Source: Acidobacteriota bacterium (lineage in GTDB: Bacteria; Acidobacteriota; Terriglobia; Terriglobales; Acidobacteriaceae). Taken from it: DNA of 64,000 nucleotides. Below the pieces are notes generated by a model that was not told the DNA's origin, did no database searches, and saw only the letters and a program-made list of their open reading frames with translations. Location of the stretch: contig JAKAJO010000032.1 of the NCBI GenBank assembly GCA_021813745.1, positions 1 to 64,000 on the forward strand, read 5' to 3'. The first letter of the stretch is position 1; each line of letters begins with the position of its first letter. Of the stretch, positions 44,536-52,827 are shown piece after piece. The translations under genes were made by a program, and so were the position numbers.

Positions 44536-44735
44536 TCGCCTGGATTATCAGCATCATCTCGGCGATCTTGCTGTTCTTCATCGTCTGGCGGAAGGTTTCG
44601 AGGAAGTTCCGTGAACGCTGTGAGCTGCCTAAATTTCTTTTTCTCAAAAATCTCGATGCCTTTGGCCCGACGGGCAGAGTCTCGACACAAACACAAGCTT
44701 CTCAGGAGAACCACCATGGATCCAATCACTCGTAG
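44532..44735 (+). CDS. Small membrane protein following the oxidase (67 aa)
   Basis: ATG overlaps the oxidase stop (ATGA). One N-terminal TM helix (MIAWIISIISAILLFFIVWRK) and a basic tail. The last 20 bases overlap the next gene. It resembles CcoQ/CcoS-like small subunits in position only; the C-terminal half may not be under selection. Confidence 0.5.
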   Translation: MIAWIISIISAILLFFIVWRKVSRKFRERCELPKFLFLKNLDAFGPTGRVSTQTQASQENHHGSNHS

Positions 44736-45432
44736 AGTCTTCGTATCGCAGGCTGCTGCTAGTTTGGCAGCCATCAGCGCACTCGGAGAACCGCCACGCA
44801 CCCCAACTGCACAGTTGGTCTGGAAGAGCTCACAGTGGAAACTCAAGGAGTTCCAGAAACTGGTAGAGGATCCGGCCCGTGTCAAGCAGGTATTCGACTG
44901 CACCCAGATCGGTGGTGGCAAGTTTCTCAACAACATCAAAAACTCTCTAAACGGCCTCCACTTCGGCTTTGATATTCCTGCAAAACAAATCAAGATTGCG
45001 GCAGCTCTTCATGGCCCGGCAAACATGCTCAATTACGACGATTATGTCTGGAGCAAATACCGCATTGGCGAATGGCTCAACGTTACCGATCCGTCGACAG
45101 CGAAGCCTGCGGTGCGCAATATCTTCTATTCAGCCAAACACGCGCTCGACGCTGTCTCGTACGCGAAAGATCCTGATGACCGGGAATCGGTCTATCAGGA
45201 CACAAGCGTTCAGGCCCTCACAACGCGCGGCGTGCAATTCTTGAGCTGTCACACCGCCACAGAAGAGCAAGCACGAGTTCTTGTCGAACACTACCAACTG
45301 TCTCAGTCCCCCGAAGAGATCGTGCAAGACATGCTCGGGCACACAGTTCCCGGTGTCCTTGTTGTTGCGTCGATGGTTGCGTCGGTAGCACTTCTGCAAT
45401 CGGAAGGCCACTTCAGCTACATCACCGTATAG
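44716..45432 (+). CDS. Tat-exported DsrE-family protein
   Basis: ATG 44716 with SD AGGAG; 238 residues beginning with a Tat signal (TRRVFVSQAAASLAAISAL). The mature part has the DsrE/F-like α/β outline (LNGLHFGFDIPAKQIKIAAALHGPANMLNYDDYVWSKY; GVQFLSCHTATEEQAR), with one cysteine in the position of a typical sulfur-carrying residue (LSCHT). Periplasmic DsrE-like proteins occur near thiosulfate and sulfide enzymes. It probably binds sulfane sulfur outside the cytoplasm; that is inference from family and context. Confidence 0.72.
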   Translation: MDPITRRVFVSQAAASLAAISALGEPPRTPTAQLVWKSSQWKLKEFQKLVEDPARVKQVFDCTQIGGGKFLNNIKNSLNGLHFGFDIPAKQIKIAAALHGPANMLNYDDYVWSKYRIGEWLNVTDPSTAKPAVRNIFYSAKHALDAVSYAKDPDDRESVYQDTSVQALTTRGVQFLSCHTATEEQARVLVEHYQLSQSPEEIVQDMLGHTVPGVLVVASMVASVALLQSEGHFSYITV

Positions 45433-45448
45433 GAGATAGAAGAGCAAC

Positions 45449-46393
45449 ATGAAATCCACACCGATACTTGCAGCAGTTCTTTCCAGTTGTGCCCTCAGCG
45501 TCCCGGCTCAACAGATGCCTCCTTGGAGCAAAGGCGCCAATAATCCGGCGAAACAGACAGGCTACACCTTCCGCGTACCGGACATCGACAACGTCCCCGA
45601 TCTGCATGGTAATCCTGCCGACGCGCAACTGGTGCTCTTCATCGGGGGCAATCAGTTCTTTGTACTCCCGCAGCTTGTCGCTGCGTTTGAAAGGCAATAT
45701 CCGGAACTTAAGGGACACATCTTCTATGAAACCCTCCCACCAGGAATCCTTCGGAAGCAAATCACACAGGACAATACCATCACCCTCGGCAATCTCACCA
45801 TCCAAGTCCGTCCGGACATTTATGAAGCCGGTGCAAGAGTTCTTCGTCAGATGGAGAAGGATGGACAGGTTCACAATGTTGTCGAATATGTGACCAACGA
45901 TCTGGCCATCATGGTTCATTCTGGAAATCCAAAGCAGATTCGGTCCCTCAGCGATCTCGGTCGGCCGGATGTCCGGTTATCGATGCCAAATCCTGCGTGG
46001 GAAGGCGTTGCCAATCAGATCTCCGATTCATTGCGCAAAGCGGGCGGCGATGCGCTGCAGCAAACTGTCTACAAAGACAAAGTCACAATCGGTGTAACTT
46101 CCCTGACCGAGATTCACCACCGGCAAACTCCGATACGCATTATGAGTGGCGCGGCAGACGCGGGTGTCACCTGGGCCTCGGAGGTTCGGTTCCAGGAGAG
46201 TATTGGCAATCCAATCGAAGGAGTGGTCATACCCGACGAGCAGAATACGACTGCCACCTATGCCGCTGGGATCTTGAAGGACGCTCCGCACCCCGATGCG
46301 GCAGCACATTGGCTCGCGTTTCTTCAGACCGAAGAAGCCCAGGCAATCTACCGTCAGTTTGGGTTCAAGCCGGCCCCTCACGGAGCAAAGTAG
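45449..46393 (+). CDS. Extracellular solute-binding protein (ModA-like), orphan
   Basis: 314 residues; signal peptide (ILAAVLSSCALSVPAQ). Type II periplasmic-binding fold outline with VLFIGGNQFFVLPQLVAAFERQYPELKG, LAIMVHSGNPKQIRSLSDLGRPDVRLSMPN and GAADAGVTWASEVRF. ModA/Wtp-like proteins bind molybdate, tungstate or sulfate-type oxyanions. No ABC permease or ATPase lies nearby. It is inside an operon of respiratory and sulfur proteins, so it may act as a sensor or carrier rather than an importer component. Confidence 0.75.
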   Translation: MKSTPILAAVLSSCALSVPAQQMPPWSKGANNPAKQTGYTFRVPDIDNVPDLHGNPADAQLVLFIGGNQFFVLPQLVAAFERQYPELKGHIFYETLPPGILRKQITQDNTITLGNLTIQVRPDIYEAGARVLRQMEKDGQVHNVVEYVTNDLAIMVHSGNPKQIRSLSDLGRPDVRLSMPNPAWEGVANQISDSLRKAGGDALQQTVYKDKVTIGVTSLTEIHHRQTPIRIMSGAADAGVTWASEVRFQESIGNPIEGVVIPDEQNTTATYAAGILKDAPHPDAAAHWLAFLQTEEAQAIYRQFGFKPAPHGAK

Positions 46394-46404
46394 GACAAAG
46401 TTCT

Positions 46405-47205
46405 ATGCTGATCTCCCTGAAACATCGTTGCAAACCGGCCTGTCTCGTCCTGGCTGTCACGCTTCTGAGTATGGCCAACATCGGCTGCTCCTCGCACCAG
46501 GGGCATGCTGCAGCCAAAACTGGGGAGAGCGCAACCTCGGACGCAGCGACAATCAGCATACAGAGTCCGCTCGCAAGCCGCGGGAAGCTCATCTTCGACC
46601 AGACCCCGAAGTATGCTTCTGCCTACGTTGGCAACAAGCTCTCATGCAACGACTGCCACATTCAAAGCGGCACAGCGGACTACGCTGCCCCCATGATTCA
46701 TCTTGCTGGGCTCTTCCCCATGTTCAACAAGCGCGCCGGCCACGTCATCTCACTCGAGAATCGAATTCAGGAGTGTTTCTCTCGCAGTGAAGCGGGACGC
46801 CCGCTCCCGGTTGAAAGCGATGAGATGCACGCGCTGGTGGCCTATATCGACTCGCTCTCACGGGGCGGCGGGAAGGGAAAGCCATACAAGGGCCGCGGCC
46901 TGGTCAAGCTTCCCAGTCTTGAGGGAGACGCTACCGCGGGAAAGCAGGTCTACGTCTCTCAGTGCGCGAGTTGCCACGGCACCGATGGCGCAGGTGTGCC
47001 TCCTGTGCTTCCAGCTCTCTGGGGACCCGATTCCTATAACGACGGTGCAGGTATGAACAATCCGGCAAAGATGGCCGCATTTGTGATCCATAACATGCCT
47101 CAAAACCATCCTGGCACGCTCACGGCGCAGCAAGCCTACGACGTCTCAGCATTCATTCACGCGATGCCGCGTCCCCAGTTCAACCAGGCTTACAAAAACT
47201 ACTAG
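46405..47205 (+). CDS. TsdA-like diheme cytochrome c (thiosulfate dehydrogenase family)
   Basis: ATG 46405 gives 266 residues; the frame extends upstream to 45997 only as a shadow of the solute-binding gene. Likely lipoprotein signal ending ANIGC28. Haem sites C81NDCH and C187ASCH. The segment RIQECFSRSEAG puts C124 where TsdA has its unusual axial cysteine, and HNMPQNHPG supplies a candidate Met/His ligand to the second haem. TsdA interconverts thiosulfate and tetrathionate in the periplasm. It lies between two solute-binding proteins under operator h; the direction of reaction is not decidable. Confidence 0.8.
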   Translation: MLISLKHRCKPACLVLAVTLLSMANIGCSSHQGHAAAKTGESATSDAATISIQSPLASRGKLIFDQTPKYASAYVGNKLSCNDCHIQSGTADYAAPMIHLAGLFPMFNKRAGHVISLENRIQECFSRSEAGRPLPVESDEMHALVAYIDSLSRGGGKGKPYKGRGLVKLPSLEGDATAGKQVYVSQCASCHGTDGAGVPPVLPALWGPDSYNDGAGMNNPAKMAAFVIHNMPQNHPGTLTAQQAYDVSAFIHAMPRPQFNQAYKNY

Positions 47206-47218
47206 TAGTTGGCGTTCA

Positions 47219-48043
47219 ATGAAATCGATTGGATTCCGTCACATGATCACAGTTCGCAATGTTGTTCTTTCTATGCTACTGACTGGAATGCAACTGAGTG
47301 CAATGCCCATATCGCTTCCAGCTCAATCTGACACCGGCATCAACGGTCCGGTTCTCCACGTCTACGGTCCTGGTGGCCCACTGCCGGCAATGAAAGAGGC
47401 AGCCGAAGCTTTTCAAAATACAAGGCACGTCCGGGTCATTGTGACCGCAGGCCCAACTCCCAAATGGCTTCCTGATGCGAAAGAGAACGGAGACATCATC
47501 TACAGCGGATCGGAGGAGATGATGAGCGATCTTCAAGTCGCACTCGCGGGAGTCCTCGATCCGGCAACGATTGTGCCGCTCTACCTACGCGAGGCAGCAA
47601 TCCTGGTCCGTCCTGGAAATCCATCACGCATCAAGGGGATTGAGGATCTTCTGAGTTCGGGACATCACATCCTCGTGGTGAACGGTGCTGGTCAGAAAGG
47701 TCTCTGGGAAGACATCGTGGGGCGCGACGGGAGAATATCGTCAGTCGCGAGATTCCGATCCAATATTTCCATGGTTGCCTCAAACAGCGCAGAAGCGAAA
47801 GCCGCATGGCAAAGCAACTCAACGCTCGATGCATGGCTCATCTGGACCATCTGGCAAGCCTCTAATCCATCGTTAGCTGATGAAGTTCCCATCGACGGTA
47901 CGCATCAGATCTACCGGGATTGCGCTGTTGGGATCACGGTCCGCGGGAAGCAGACTCCTGAAGCAAGCGAGTTTGTTCGCTTCCTGGAATCCGCCGAAGG
48001 ACAGAAGATATTCATCAAGTGGGGCTGGAACGCCCGCAAATGA
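47219..48043 (+). CDS. AcfC-like solute-binding protein, orphan
   Basis: 274 residues with an N-terminal signal (VVLSMLLTGMQLSAMPISLPAQ). HVYGPGGPLPAMKEAAEAF, VTAGPTPKWLPDAKENGDIIYSGSEEMM and VNGAGQKGLWEDIVGR match the AcfC-type periplasmic-binding family, whose ligand is not firmly known. It is the second orphan binding protein of the operon and ends it; a bidirectional terminator follows at 48185-48217. Pairing with the ModA-like protein suggests binding of two related oxyanions. Confidence 0.75.
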   Translation: MKSIGFRHMITVRNVVLSMLLTGMQLSAMPISLPAQSDTGINGPVLHVYGPGGPLPAMKEAAEAFQNTRHVRVIVTAGPTPKWLPDAKENGDIIYSGSEEMMSDLQVALAGVLDPATIVPLYLREAAILVRPGNPSRIKGIEDLLSSGHHILVVNGAGQKGLWEDIVGRDGRISSVARFRSNISMVASNSAEAKAAWQSNSTLDAWLIWTIWQASNPSLADEVPIDGTHQIYRDCAVGITVRGKQTPEASEFVRFLESAEGQKIFIKWGWNARK

Positions 48044-48184
48044 CTCGTTTTATCCGAAAGGTCCCTTTCAGCCATAATCGAAGCACCTATGGCATTCTCT
48101 CTCTTGGCGCGTCATCTCTCGAAAGATGATCGGATCAACTTCAAAGCCCCTTGATGCAATGTTGAAGGGTGAGACGCTATCGAT

Positions 48185-48217
48185 GATTGGAGGAGAGCCT
48201 TCGCTTCTCCTCCAATC
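48185..48217. terminator. Bidirectional terminator between convergent operons
   Basis: GATTGGAGGAGA (48185-48196) pairs perfectly with TCTCCTCCAATC (48206-48217) over a nine-base loop, between the AcfC-like gene (+) and the porin gene (-). Confidence 0.8.
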
Positions 48218-48225
48218 TACTGTCC

Positions 48226-49911
48226 TTAATAGTTGTAGACCACGTTGATGAAAACTCCATTCGTGTCCCCGCGTGCAGCCCCCAAGATGCTCCCGGTCAG
48301 GGCGGAAGTTCCGGTGTAGTGCAGGAAGCCATTGAGGTTTGCGAGTTGGGCGCTGTTGAAGTCATGGAGATAATGAAGGTTCGAGTTCTGCAGTGCAAAC
48401 TCAGTATGCTTGTTGACTGTGTAGCTGATGCCTCCGACCGTGCGTTCGAAATCGAAGGGATTCCTCATGCCGAAATTGGTATTCGAGAGCCAGTACGAAT
48501 AGAAGCCGAACAGCTTAAATGGCGACTCGCCAACGCGATAGTACCCGAAAGCACCGTACGCCTCCTGCCGGCCATGCGCGCTGTTTAGGATGGCCTTCGC
48601 GAGGTTGTTGAAGGGCGCATACGCCGTCGTAGTCGTAGAACTGAAAGCGTCAGCTGGGCCGGCGCCTGAAAAGAAGTTCGTGTTGCTCATAGCATTGTGT
48701 CCCAGATCGAATTCAGCTCCCAGTTCGTAGTTCTTCTTGGGGGCTTGGTAAAAAGCGATTGCCGCCGCGCGGTTGATCACCTCGCTCCGTGTATCGGGAG
48801 TCTTGTTAGCGTAGCCGTAGTTTTCAAACGCGGTAAAGCCGAGGCCCGTACGATCGTCCTTCGTGCCGAACGGATAGGCCGTCAGGCGAGCCATGCCTTG
48901 CTTTTTATCGCTGTATTCGATGCTGTGGAAGCTGGCATTGTTAAAAACGCCAAGATCGTAGTCCAAGTATTCCTTACCCCTGGATTGGATGGGGCCATGC
49001 AGTTTGACGCCTACATAAGTAGAACTCAGCGTCAGATAATTCCATGGGGTCAAATAGACGTAGCGGTAACCATTCAGTCCTTCCTCCCAATCGGTAAATG
49101 GCTGCATGGTCTGGCCGATGGTGAGCTTGTCCTTGTTAAAATGCTTGCTCTTTGAGAAGAGCGTATTGAAGTCGATGTATCCATATTTCAGACGGTAGGC
49201 AAGGTTACCATCCGCAGAGGAAGCGTAAGCGAAGCTTCCATTGTTTGCAGAATTGCCGGAAATGTCCGGCCCGGCTCCATCGATTTGCCGATAGACGTTT
49301 GGTGTAATCCGAAGAGTGATTGCTTCTGATGGAGTGAAAAAGACGTTGATGTAGGCACGGGTTATATCAAAAGTATTGAACCCCGCATTGAACGGACCTG
49401 TCTGATTCATCTGGGCAATGAACTGTGGACCGAATCCAGTATGCGTATAAAATCCAAAGTCCCCGAAGAATTGTGTGGTGATCTTGACTTTGCTTTGCAG
49501 TTCTACGAGTTCGCCGACTCTCTTCTGCTGGTCCTCTATTTCGCTTGTTACGCTTGTGCTTGCAGTTTCAACGTCCTTCACTGCACCTTGTAGGCGAGTG
49601 ACTGCGTCGTTGTTCTGCTCTGTGGCCTGCACTTCGCTCGACTCAAGCTGATCCAACTTGCTCGCCATATTGGCGAGCACCGTATCTCTCTTTTTGAGAT
49701 CTTCCTCAAGTTGATTCAGTCGCTGTTGCTGCGATACGACCTGATCGCGAAGCGCCTGAACTTCTGCGGTAACTGGGGGCATTTCATTCTGAGCGTTCGC
49801 GTTCGCGGAAGACCTGTGGCCATGTTCGGCCTGTACTGTCGATGTGCTGCGTTGCGACCACCCCGACTGGCAAACAACTACAATAGCTACCAGACACGTT
49901 AATACTTTCAT
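48226..49911 (-). CDS. Outer membrane porin with N-terminal coiled coil
   Basis: ATG 49911 (SD AAGGAGAG) gives 561 residues: a signal peptide (VLTCLVAIVVVCQSGWSQ), a coiled coil (~45-135: EVQALRDQVVSQQQRLNQLEEDLKKR), then a β-barrel to the C-terminal Y (GVFINVVYNY). Strands such as FNTFDITRAYINVFFTPSEAITLRITPN are typical of phosphate- or carboxylate-selective porins. Operator i at 50308-50338 lies ~400 bases upstream and faces it. It likely admits a charged substrate of the sulfur metabolism. Confidence 0.83.
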   Translation of the reverse strand: MKVLTCLVAIVVVCQSGWSQRSTSTVQAEHGHRSSANANAQNEMPPVTAEVQALRDQVVSQQQRLNQLEEDLKKRDTVLANMASKLDQLESSEVQATEQNNDAVTRLQGAVKDVETASTSVTSEIEDQQKRVGELVELQSKVKITTQFFGDFGFYTHTGFGPQFIAQMNQTGPFNAGFNTFDITRAYINVFFTPSEAITLRITPNVYRQIDGAGPDISGNSANNGSFAYASSADGNLAYRLKYGYIDFNTLFSKSKHFNKDKLTIGQTMQPFTDWEEGLNGYRYVYLTPWNYLTLSSTYVGVKLHGPIQSRGKEYLDYDLGVFNNASFHSIEYSDKKQGMARLTAYPFGTKDDRTGLGFTAFENYGYANKTPDTRSEVINRAAAIAFYQAPKKNYELGAEFDLGHNAMSNTNFFSGAGPADAFSSTTTTAYAPFNNLAKAILNSAHGRQEAYGAFGYYRVGESPFKLFGFYSYWLSNTNFGMRNPFDFERTVGGISYTVNKHTEFALQNSNLHYLHDFNSAQLANLNGFLHYTGTSALTGSILGAARGDTNGVFINVVYNY

Positions 49912-50307
49912 CATCTCTCCTTGGACTAACATGGAGAGCCTAGTTAGGCTCACGACCAGCTATTTGCCGCGGGTCGCGGGGCCAGGGTATCAACGTGTTA
50001 CTACAGGCAGTTCAATAGTAGATGTACGTTCATTTAATTTCGCTACTACATATCACGGTGTATCTATCGCACTCAGATATTCATCCCATTGACTGCCGAT
50101 TGCGCCGCAGAAAGACGCATCTTTTGCGGCGCATGTTACCGTTCTCTGCGGCCGAGTACGCTCAGGCGCTGTGATCACGCAGAGCCTCAAACCCGATCAG
50201 ATGTGAAGGACGTGAGACTGTGTCGTGAAACCTTCTTCGTTGCAGGAGTCATTGAGAGGCTTTAAGTGACGCCCCAATTCGCAGTATGAGCTGGGCATGA
50301 ATACATC

Positions 50308-50338
50308 GTCCAAATAGAAATTGTTATTCCATATAAGC
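50308..50338 (-). promoter_or_regulatory. LysR-type operator/promoter, site i (porin)
   Basis: On the minus strand CTTATATGGAATAAC (50323-50337) is followed by AATTTCTATTTGGAC and, 20 bases later, ATACTG. It is nearly identical to site d. The gap 49912-50377 (466 bases) otherwise shows no gene. Confidence 0.78.
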
Positions 50339-50377
50339 CATGGCTTGAGCAGTTACGACTTGCTCATCCGGCTATAT

Positions 50378-50911
50378 TCACTGATTAACCAGCGCTCGTC
50401 TGGGCTGAAGATGTGCATCGACAGAAACACAGTTCTTGGGCTGAGGTATGGACCATGGATAGACCTGCCGCAATACCCAGCAGATCGCTACCACGCCCAG
50501 AGCAGCGAGAACCGCTTCCACACTCGCGCGCATCAAGCTCACATGCGTACTGTTGTAGTGCCCTATGCTAGGCAATGAAGAGAACTGCACAACACCAACC
50601 AGGACGCTCGCATACATGACAGATGACATGGAAACGAGGAAGAGCGGCCACCAGAAGCTCACAAGATGGAACCGACGCCAAGCCACAAACGCCAGCGCGG
50701 TGACGTAGACAACCAGAACTGAGAGTCCACTCGTCGATTCACAACAGTGCGGCCGATAGAGAAGTCCTGCGATGCTCGTGCACAATGCACAACGAAGGAA
50801 GAATGCGGCATGCGTACAAATCAGGCGGCCGCCAAGAGCATCTAGCAGAACGACCGCACCTGCGATGACTGCGGCCATATCGCACGCAATATAAATAGAC
50901 GCAACTAGCAC
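50378..50911 (-). CDS. Polytopic membrane protein of unknown function (177 aa)
   Basis: A GTG start at 50911 follows a strong SD (GGGAGGGAG). About five TM helices (ASIYIACDMAAVIAGAVVLL, VLVVYVTALAFVAW, WWPLFLVSMSSVMYASVLVGVV, AVLAALGVVAICWVL). No family recognised. It is downstream of the tiny ORF 51013-51186, and both probably start from operator j. Confidence 0.65.
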   Translation of the reverse strand: MLVASIYIACDMAAVIAGAVVLLDALGGRLICTHAAFFLRCALCTSIAGLLYRPHCCESTSGLSVLVVYVTALAFVAWRRFHLVSFWWPLFLVSMSSVMYASVLVGVVQFSSLPSIGHYNSTHVSLMRASVEAVLAALGVVAICWVLRQVYPWSIPQPKNCVSVDAHLQPRRALVNQ

Positions 50912-51012
50912 TGGTCTCCCTCCCTTTTGCGCTGCCTACCTTTGATGCGGCTATGCAAGGCAGTGCATCCCTCGTCACGCACGTCCACTTCTATTGACTT
51001 GTGGCAGGTGCA

Positions 51013-51186
51013 TTACACGATTCGTAGATCATGGTGTGAGTCTCGACGCGGCAACGGACAGAACAGTTGAATTGCACCCTCGAACGCCAGATCCATCAGT
51101 TCGCAAATAGCGATGATGGCGATCAATAGCGACTTGAGGGATGGTCCGACGGATGAGCGATGATAGACCCTCGTGGATGCCTGCAT
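51013..51186 (-). CDS. Tiny membrane protein (57 aa), operator-linked
   Basis: ATG 51186 has the SD AGGAGG seven bases upstream. The product (MQASTRVYHRSSVG start) has one TM-like stretch (SLKSLLIAIIAICELMDLAF) and a basic C-terminus (RRDSHHDLRIV). Operator j lies 233 bases upstream facing it, and a membrane-protein gene follows after 101 bases. Not recognised. Confidence 0.55.
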   Translation of the reverse strand: MQASTRVYHRSSVGPSLKSLLIAIIAICELMDLAFEGAIQLFCPLPRRDSHHDLRIV

Positions 51187-51418
51187 AACTATCCTCCTCT
51201 CGCGTTAACTCAATTGCAGCCTTTATGAACGGATGTAGCGACCGCACTGACTGACAATATGCTCGAGTATGGTTTCGCTCCTCGTAGCGCATTATCGACC
51301 GACCTGCGCATTCTCTCTTCCTAATACTTCCTGAGGTATAACAAGCACTGATTTGGCAGATGAGACCCATACGTCAATCTGTCAACCACTGCTTAGCATC
51401 GCAGCTAAGGCGCAAAAG

Positions 51419-51449
51419 GTCTAAGTGCAAATTCTTATCGGGAATAAGG
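51419..51449 (-). promoter_or_regulatory. LysR-type operator/promoter, site j
   Basis: On the minus strand CTTATTCCCGATAAG (51434-51448), then AATTTGCACTTAGAC (51419-51433), then exactly 19 bases and ATGCTA. Same subclass as h and k. The remaining sequence in 51187-51613 shows no gene. Confidence 0.78.
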
Positions 51450-51613
51450 GCGCTACGATTCCTGCCTGACTCGCCAAGAGCCCGGAAATCCAACCAGCAG
51501 TATGCGGGAACCATTGGACGGCGCCGGCGAATCGGCGTCGCGTTTCGCCGCGGTGGTATTGTCTTGCTGAAGAATGACAATCACGACGAAGTTAGAGATA
51601 ATGTGCTGGTGTG

Positions 51614-51751
51614 ATGCGACTTTACTGGGAATTCGGTGCCGCAGCAATTCTGGCTGGCCTCGCACTGTGCTGGTGGCAATTCCGTCGACGTTCCTGGTCT
51701 GGACCCCGACGTGATGAAGAGATGCTGCGCCATATCAACCGACACTACTGA
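51614..51751 (+). CDS. Possible tiny membrane protein (45 aa)
   Basis: ATG 51614 opens a 45-codon frame with one TM helix followed by arginines (YWEFGAAAILAGLALCWWQF, then RRRSWSG). The positive-inside layout is convincing; no clear SD and no operator upstream in this direction. Not recognised. Confidence 0.35.
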   Translation: MRLYWEFGAAAILAGLALCWWQFRRRSWSGPRRDEEMLRHINRHY

Positions 51752-51941
51752 GCGCGGTACCACTGGTCGCTTTACAGCTTAAGTTAAACTCTCTACACAA
51801 TTGTCAGACGTCCGCCTCCTCTCTCCTTCCATACCTTCTCCAATTCGAGCGTTTGCAGAGCGGTGGTCCAGATTCGTCACTACCCGAGCGGCGTTGCGCC
51901 ATCTGCACAGCAATGGACTCAATCCCTGATAGGACTCTGCA

Positions 51942-51971
51942 CTTATACCTCATAACAATTTGCACTTAGAT
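51942..51971 (+). promoter_or_regulatory. LysR-type operator/promoter, site k
   Basis: CTTATACCTCATAAC (51942-51956), then AATTTGCACTTAGAT, then exactly 19 bases and ATGCTA. It lies ~84 bases before the secreted-protein gene 52055. The gap 51752-52054 holds nothing else visible. Confidence 0.78.
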
Positions 51972-52054
51972 TTCCGCGTTCCAAGATGCAATGCTAGAAG
52001 AACAGCACCCCACTGATGGTCTGAAGTCGCTTCGCCATTGGGAGGAGGGTTGAC

Positions 52055-52723
52055 ATGAAGTCTATCGTTGCTTGTATCCTCTTGCTCATTCTGTGCCTCA
52101 GCGCCGATCGAGTTTTCGGGATAATGCGTTCGCCTAACCCCGACTTCGATCTGATTTCGGGATCCGCGCTTCCTGCCGAGACCAGACAACCAGCGCAGGA
52201 CCTGCTGCTCTATTCAAATCGCTGGTACAGCAAATGGCTCTATCTTGAGCAAGAGCACGGCGCACGCCTCGTCGTTGTCGATGTCTACGACCCAACAAAG
52301 CTCAATGTGGTTGCCATAGTTCCGACCGGGCTCGCCAAACCTTTTGACCTGATTCAGGTGCCGAATAAGCACTACGCCATCGCTCGTTTTCGCGATGGAT
52401 CAGGGGCTGAAATGCTGGATTTGTCACGGCCTCGCGCACCACGATTAAGCGCAGCGCGTCCCCGTCTCGGCGAATATTCCCTGCCCAAGCAACGTGCGGA
52501 CTTTCCCGGCATTGAGCTTCGCGCCGAAGAGTCTTCTGTGGGAGAAGGTCAAGATCTCGAATTCGTCCGGCAGGGTGCTGTGCCGAGGCTGCTTGCCGCA
52601 GTTCCAAACGTCAGCCGTCTGGCCTATCGCACAGAGACAGGAACATTTTTCCTCGCCGGAAGACAGGGTCTCGTCATCATTCGCCAGCACAGCATCGAAG
52701 AGGCTTGGGATCCAACGTACTAG
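52055..52723 (+). CDS. Secreted protein of unknown function (β-propeller-like repeats)
   Basis: 222 residues; strong SD GGAGGAGGG. Signal peptide (SIVACILLLILCLSADRVFG). Repeated short strand motifs (ARLVVVDVYDPTKLNVVAIVP, YAIARFRDGSGAEMLDLSRP, VSRLAYRTETGTFFLAGRQGLVII) suggest part of a β-propeller. No family name can be given. It is a direct target of a class-B sulfur-regulon operator, so it is likely a periplasmic factor of the same process. Confidence 0.7.
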   Translation: MKSIVACILLLILCLSADRVFGIMRSPNPDFDLISGSALPAETRQPAQDLLLYSNRWYSKWLYLEQEHGARLVVVDVYDPTKLNVVAIVPTGLAKPFDLIQVPNKHYAIARFRDGSGAEMLDLSRPRAPRLSAARPRLGEYSLPKQRADFPGIELRAEESSVGEGQDLEFVRQGAVPRLLAAVPNVSRLAYRTETGTFFLAGRQGLVIIRQHSIEEAWDPTY

Positions 52724-52827
52724 GTCGTGTTAACACTGTCTGAGTGCCTCGACGATAGGAGTGAAGCAGAAGAAGGCGGGGAAGATGCAGAGAGTGTTGG
52801 CACGCGCTAATCCGATCTTAGCTAAAT

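Noticed and set aside
44716..45432. DsrE-like protein as part of a DsrEFH complex
   Set aside because: It carries a Tat signal and stands alone, so it is not the cytoplasmic DsrEFH of sulfur oxidisers.
45997..46404. N-terminal extension of the TsdA-like ORF
   Set aside because: It lies wholly inside the solute-binding gene in another frame; the signal peptide starts at 46405.
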